DNA of 64,000 nt from NCBI GenBank assembly GCA_963931925.1, contig OZ007571.1:63411589-63475588 (forward strand), read 5' to 3'. Numbering within the stretch: the first letter of the stretch is position 1; every line of letters starts with the position of its first letter. Below are positions 63,501 to 64,000 of this stretch, in pieces. Under the pieces are notes generated by a model. It saw only the letters and a list, made by a program, of their open reading frames with translations. It searched no databases and was not told the DNA's origin. A program made the position numbers and the translations under genes. Source of the DNA: Onchidella celtica (lineage: Eukaryota > Mollusca > Gastropoda > Systellommatophora > Onchidiidae).

Positions 63501-63866
63501 TCAAAAATATCATTTTTTGGTGTTTGGTATGAATTTGTAGTTTTCATTGCGTTTTCTTGGAAACTCTCATACCTGTGAATATTTTTATAGGTTTTCTTCA
63601 CTGTGGTCGTATTTGGCTTATTCCATGGCCTGGTCCTTCTGCCAGCCTTGTTGAGTTTTGTGGGTCCAAAGGCTTACGAGCATGCTGATGAAATACCTGA
63701 CAAGATAGTAATGAACGTGAATGATGATCCAATTCCAGGAAGTCAGGAGTATCATGAAATGTCAGACAAACCTACGGAAAATGGACATGAACAGGTATTG
63801 TTCTTTTTTCTGTTTTCAAATGAATATAGATCTGTCATGATAAATTCGTTTTGTTATTCGTCTTGA
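39228..63866 (+). CDS. patched-domain / sterol-sensing-domain membrane protein gene (18 exons)
   Basis: This entry spans the whole gene. The product belongs to the Patched-related (PTCHD/RND-like) family: 12 membrane segments, two large extracellular loops, and probable lipid or sterol handling. Exons and phases fit throughout, giving 947 codons to 63794, a typical family length. A cytosolic N-terminus of about 100 residues has no signal peptide. TM1 lies at about 102-125 and loop 1 at about 130-330. The sterol-sensing domain at about 335-520 contains GVDDMF with Asp405/Asp406. TM7 is at about 544-560, loop 2 follows, and TM8-12 lie at about 750-900. GLAVDFSAH carries Asp821, the TM10 counterpart of the GxDD motif. 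Both motifs are those of RND-type transporters, so the protein looks functional. It resembles PTCHD3-type proteins most, but I cannot assign an orthologue. The gene ends at the window edge: either the frame reads through to a TGA at 63864-63866, or exon 18 is spliced onward. Confidence 0.93.
40810..40930 (-). repeat. dispersed repeat in intron 1
   Basis: Reverse complement carries GCAGTGAACACAACTCTG and CAGTTAGACTAACAACA-like words, matching 15835-15920 and 3880-4010. Confidence 0.5.
41930..42182 (+). CDS. patched-domain gene exon 2 (TM1, aa 101-185)
   Basis: Acceptor TATTTCAG. Encodes TM1 (LFVGEYPVLTIVTMLVMCGL) and the start of extracellular loop 1, including RLILEKAWVDKAF. Donor GCT|GTAAGA, phase 0. 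Confidence 0.92.
43341..43850 (+). repeat. three diverged repeat units in intron 2
   Basis: Units near 43385, 43510 and 43760 share GGTTGGTGGG-like starts, a CTTCTGTCCT(A/T)TCAT word and a CTGTCT or TATTGTCTTGC word. Any open frame here is repeat-derived. Confidence 0.55.
44030..44100 (+). CDS. patched-domain gene exon 3 (loop 1)
   Basis: Short exon between ATTACAG and GTAAGT, reading IMDYYSESNRFDGNGKKF. Leaves phase 2. Confidence 0.88.
44685..44801 (+). CDS. patched-domain gene exon 4 (loop 1)
   Basis: Acceptor CTACCAG. Reads AGLSCYVSSLLELWFYDETV, which fits the start of the family's first extracellular loop. Donor AG|GTGAGA, phase 2. Confidence 0.9.
45660..46100 (+). repeat. imperfect tandem repeat in intron 4
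   Basis: About three diverged units with CATCTGTCCAT, CATTCTTAACCAA and CAGTAGATCAAACAGT-like words, rich in CCAAC/CCAGC. The array ends about 60 bp before the exon-5 acceptor. Confidence 0.65.
46163..46280 (+). CDS. patched-domain gene exon 5 (loop 1)
   Basis: Acceptor ATTTCAG just after a long imperfect repeat. Reads VKTLLGGDLTYDEDGMIVAA then TQITWVLRKED. Donor GAC|GTAAGC. Confidence 0.92.
46747..46841 (+). CDS. patched-domain gene exon 6 (loop 1)
   Basis: Acceptor CATTCAG. Reads NSDAADWEKKMIDMALQG then TFVYASR. The WE-x(2,3)-M pattern recurs in the family's loop 1. Donor AG|GTATGA, phase 2. Confidence 0.9.
47388..47508 (+). CDS. patched-domain gene exon 7 (TM2)
   Basis: Acceptor TTTTACAG. 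Encodes NDTKRLAAGFSIVFVFIMLS, where TM2 and the sterol-sensing domain begin. Donor AAG|GTTTGG is weaker than the other donors. Confidence 0.9.
48407..48530 (+). CDS. patched-domain gene exon 8 (TM3 to TM4 start)
   Basis: Acceptor ATTTTCAG. Encodes SLSGMACVGLAILVSYGIST and then PIQTILPFLLLG. Leaves phase 1 at G|GTAAGC, splitting the codon of the GIGVDD motif. Confidence 0.93.
49579..49751 (+). CDS. patched-domain gene exon 9 (TM4 GxDD motif)
   Basis: Acceptor CACTACAG. Reads IGVDDMFVVIETW, then the sterol-sensing stretch SRAGVSITVTSITDIAAFGI. Donor ACG|GTAAGT. Confidence 0.95.
50973..51227 (+). CDS. patched-domain gene exon 10 (TM5-TM6 and cytosolic loop)
   Basis: Acceptor ACTTTCAG. Encodes VIPALSAFCIYAAFGIFALY and a following hydrophobic segment. 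A cytosolic stretch follows, rich in Cys and Arg (ALDDRRRKARRDACFCCYRH). Donor AAG|GTAATA. Confidence 0.95.
52120..52310 (+). repeat. dispersed repeat with hammerhead-like core, copy in intron 10
   Basis: Shares its sequence with the minus-strand copy at 3520-3700. CTGATGA (52138-52144) and GAAA (52158-52161) flank a 13-nt spacer in the hammerhead-core layout. Stem II complementarity is weak by eye. Confidence 0.4.
52456..52633 (+). CDS. patched-domain gene exon 11 (TM7, loop 2 start)
   Basis: Acceptor CATTTAG. Encodes TM7 IFVILAAVVLACLGLW, then loop 2 with IVNYIPQDSYAYTYSRTKE. Donor G|GTGAGT, phase 1. Confidence 0.94.
53985..54116 (+). CDS. patched-domain gene exon 12 (loop 2)
   Basis: Acceptor CTCTTTCAG. 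Reads GFDYFEERQHLQDLHDKISG then INSWFTAFN. Donor G|GTAAGG, phase 1. The following intron holds the RTE-type LINE. Confidence 0.93.
54518..54528 (+). repeat. 11-bp target-site duplication, left
   Basis: ATTGACTATTT, identical to 57775-57785, flanks the LINE element exactly. Confidence 0.9.
54529..57774 (+). mobile_element. full-length RTE-type LINE in intron 12
   Basis: About 3.25 kb, flanked by perfect 11-bp target-site duplications. It holds a GC-rich 5' leader of about 240 bp with several hairpins, one long frame, and a very short 3' end of (GAT)n just after the stop. A single frame with apurinic-like endonuclease and reverse transcriptase, short UTRs and a trinucleotide tail fit the RTE group. 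Perfect duplications and an unbroken frame suggest a recent insertion. It lies in the sense orientation inside the patched-domain gene. Confidence 0.88.
54773..57754 (+). CDS. LINE endonuclease-reverse transcriptase
   Basis: The protein nicks target DNA and copies its own RNA there. The first ATG is at 54773 (993 residues). The frame is open from 54620 without an earlier ATG. Residue numbers here count from 54737, 12 codons upstream of that ATG. The endonuclease has SWNVRS (about 39), SETRW, MGDANAKIG (Asp179) and SDHH (273-276). The reverse transcriptase has YRGITLL, EQAGFRSNRSTTDQ, FLDYEKAFDS (Asp649), GVRQGCLLSP and FADDLALL (749-756). The C-terminus has CLRKLLKIRWTDK and RRWRWIGHTLRR, a basic end usual in invertebrate copies. 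It is complete and unbroken, so it may be active. Confidence 0.93.
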   Translation: MKDNGQSRKDSTGPTAPSSNKSLRIASWNVRSMYEAGKSAQVTMEMRRYRLHILGVSETRWIQSGLKQLNSGEKILYSGREDKKHTEGVAIILSKHAQRSLRGWEPYGRRIILASFTTKNKNINMNIVQIYTPTNEATDEDKDDFYNQLQEIVDTLPRKDVNIIMGDANAKIGQDNTGYEDIMGCNGLGQMNENGERFASFCAFNSYVIGGSVFPHKRIHKATWISPDGVTENQIDHFCITRRFRRSLEDVIVQRGADVGSDHHMLLARLKLRLKKQGTRAGTKRRKFQVSLLDGDKKEEFQLTLRNRFKPLVDLEETVDLETHWAKVKGVFTSTCQDVLGEKKVEHKEWISQKSLDLIRIRRDLKEQVNASRTRSSRVGNQEEYRASAKEVKKSIKKDKEEFIGMLAEKAEKAATGGHTRILYQTTKTLAGKYGKPEVPVKDCNRKAIFGKEAQAKRWIEHFSSLLNRPPPSNPPDILPARNDLPISCDPPTKAEINDAIKQLNRGKAAGPDQIPPEALKADAAGAAEDLHSLFSRIWIGGKFPKGWKEGHLVKLPKKGDLSNCSNYRGITLLSIPGKVFNRIILKRIQNATDPKLREEQAGFRSNRSTTDQIATLRIIVEQSLEWNSQLIVNFLDYEKAFDSIDRETLWRILRHYGIPEKMVNLIKSMYEGTSCRVVHDGELTDSFDIKTGVRQGCLLSPFLFILVIDWLMKETTNGGRNGIQWTPWTQLDDLDFADDLALLSHTHDQMQAKTTALNKISESIGLRIHPAKSKVLKIVAPPSEQVKVGDQPLEDVESFCYLGSIIDNKGGTEAEVKARIGKAQAAFTSLSKIWRTKDISLKTKLRIFNSNVKSVLLYGCETWNASQACIKRIQVFINRCLRKLLKIRWTDKVSNEIVWKRTRQSPVREEIGRRRWRWIGHTLRRPGNSIAKKVLDWNPQGKRSRGRPRGTWRRARENDVQRSGKTWNNVKRLAHDREGWKVFVGGLYPDPG
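57775..57785 (+). repeat. 11-bp target-site duplication, right
   Basis: ATTGACTATTT directly after the GATGATGAT tail of the LINE. Confidence 0.9.
58338..58462 (+). CDS. patched-domain gene exon 13 (loop 2)
   Basis: Acceptor TTTCTGCAG. Reads RAITNGDDFNHALYAFLHSR then TEPVSIK. Donor AAG|GTACTT. It joins exon 12 in phase across the LINE. Confidence 0.92.
59008..59187 (+). CDS. patched-domain gene exon 14 (loop 2)
   Basis: Acceptor CCCACAG. Reads SYITMKHSRQATSSGNVDAM then FAYTREYMSYETNK. Donor AAG|GTGAGA. Confidence 0.94.
59405..59745 (+). repeat. minisatellite in intron 14, unit about 37-40 bp
   Basis: Eight to nine units of the form AATGGTACAAAAGAGAAA followed by a TTTCACATTC(A/T)TA segment. 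Alternating variants give a higher-order pattern. The array ends about 90 bp before the exon-15 acceptor. Confidence 0.9.
59835..59960 (+). CDS. patched-domain gene exon 15 (TM8-TM9)
   Basis: Acceptor TTCCAG. Encodes AAAAVFLVTLILIANLW and a second hydrophobic run, LLVFVCVLFTV. Donor GTG|GTACGG. Confidence 0.94.
60791..60935 (+). CDS. patched-domain gene exon 16 (TM10, VGLAVDF motif)
   Basis: Acceptor TTTTTAG. Reads ASSILLTLSVGLAVDFSAHI. Asp821 pairs with the TM4 motif in RND-type proteins. Donor AATA|GTGAGT, phase 1. Confidence 0.95.
61302..61423 (+). CDS. patched-domain gene exon 17 (TM11)
   Basis: Acceptor TTGGCAG. Reads TLKTIGPAVFNGGFSTFLAF then VLLADSAS and FQLFFR. Donor AGG|GTAAGA. Confidence 0.94.
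61768..61942. mobile_element. possible small MITE in intron 17
   Basis: Starts CAGTGGACTGG and ends CCGTTTTCCACTG, inverted over the outer 7 bp. TTCGGTTTA words recur inside. TA follows on the right only, so the boundary is unsure. Confidence 0.3.
62723..63249 (+). mobile_element. solo-LTR-like element in intron 17
   Basis: About 0.53 kb starting TGTAGCGTCCC and ending CTACA, so the ends are a short inverted repeat of TG...CA type. It is GC-richer than its surroundings, with a TATA box (ATATATATAAGG near 63041) and ATTAAA-type poly-A signals near 63195-63217. No internal region, primer-binding site or clear target duplication was seen. LTR identity is inferred from end structure and promoter layout. 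Confidence 0.5.
63591..63794 (+). CDS. patched-domain gene exon 18 (TM12, C-terminal tail)
   Basis: Acceptor TTTATAG. Reads VFFTVVVFGLFHGLVLLPAL then LSFVGPKAYEHADE and a polar tail (GSQEYHEMSDKPTENGHEQ). A GTATTG donor follows. Without splicing, the frame adds 23 mainly hydrophobic residues and stops at 63864-63866, and an AATAAA sits at 63992. Confidence 0.9.
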
Positions 63867-64000
63867 AGTATTGTGAAAATTTTTTTAAAAATCACAGAGC
63901 ATTTTTAGGGTTGCCGCAAGGCTCGGAACAAAGTTAGAATATAGCAAAAAAAAAAGAAAGAGGTATATTGCAAAGCCTGTGCATACGGAACAATAAAGGA

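Overview
This is an intron-rich, AT-rich animal genome segment. It shows GT-AG introns, many transposon families, microsatellites, and receptor families (patched-domain, Cys-loop channel) in animal form. RTE-like and ISXO2-like elements, AGATCT-rich stretches and a divergent Cys-loop receptor suggest a lophotrochozoan, most likely a gastropod mollusc. The taxon is inference, not a match to a known genome.

Right third (about 39.2-63.9 kb, + strand): a multi-exon gene for a patched-domain/sterol-sensing-domain membrane protein. I reconstruct 18 exons whose phases all agree, giving 947 codons in one open frame. Its introns carry a full-length RTE-type LINE with 11-bp target-site duplications (intron 12), a solo-LTR-like element (intron 17), a minisatellite (intron 14) and other repeats. 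Intron 1 appears to use a GC-AG splice pair.

Left two thirds (0-39 kb): mostly repeats, with fragments of minus-strand genes. Two exons look like a divergent nicotinic-type Cys-loop channel: Cys-loop to TM1 at 22.07-22.56 kb, and TM4 at 3.02-3.39 kb. A decayed copy of the first exon lies at 21.4 kb. Between them sits a THAP-domain gene with an in-frame stop and a lost zinc ligand. Two directly repeated blocks (about 10.34-15.74 kb and 23.33-32.41 kb) form an old segmental duplication, each copy broken by later insertions.

Mobile DNA includes a MULE element with its own intron-containing transposase gene (33.3-36.6 kb), an ISXO2-like transposase pseudogene (7.4-8.1 kb), a pogo-like element carrying a nested SINE (8.88-10.29 kb), two copies of a hAT-like MITE, a short Helitron-like element (37.94-38.12 kb), tRNA-derived SINEs, and a LINE 3' fragment.

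No rRNA gene, true tRNA gene or CRISPR array was seen. The most interesting items are the patched-domain gene with its GC-AG intron, the Cys-loop exon lacking the hallmark Pro and Asp, the single-frameshift MULE gene with a recoverable intron, and the nearly invariant 0.3-kb block inside the otherwise diverged duplication.
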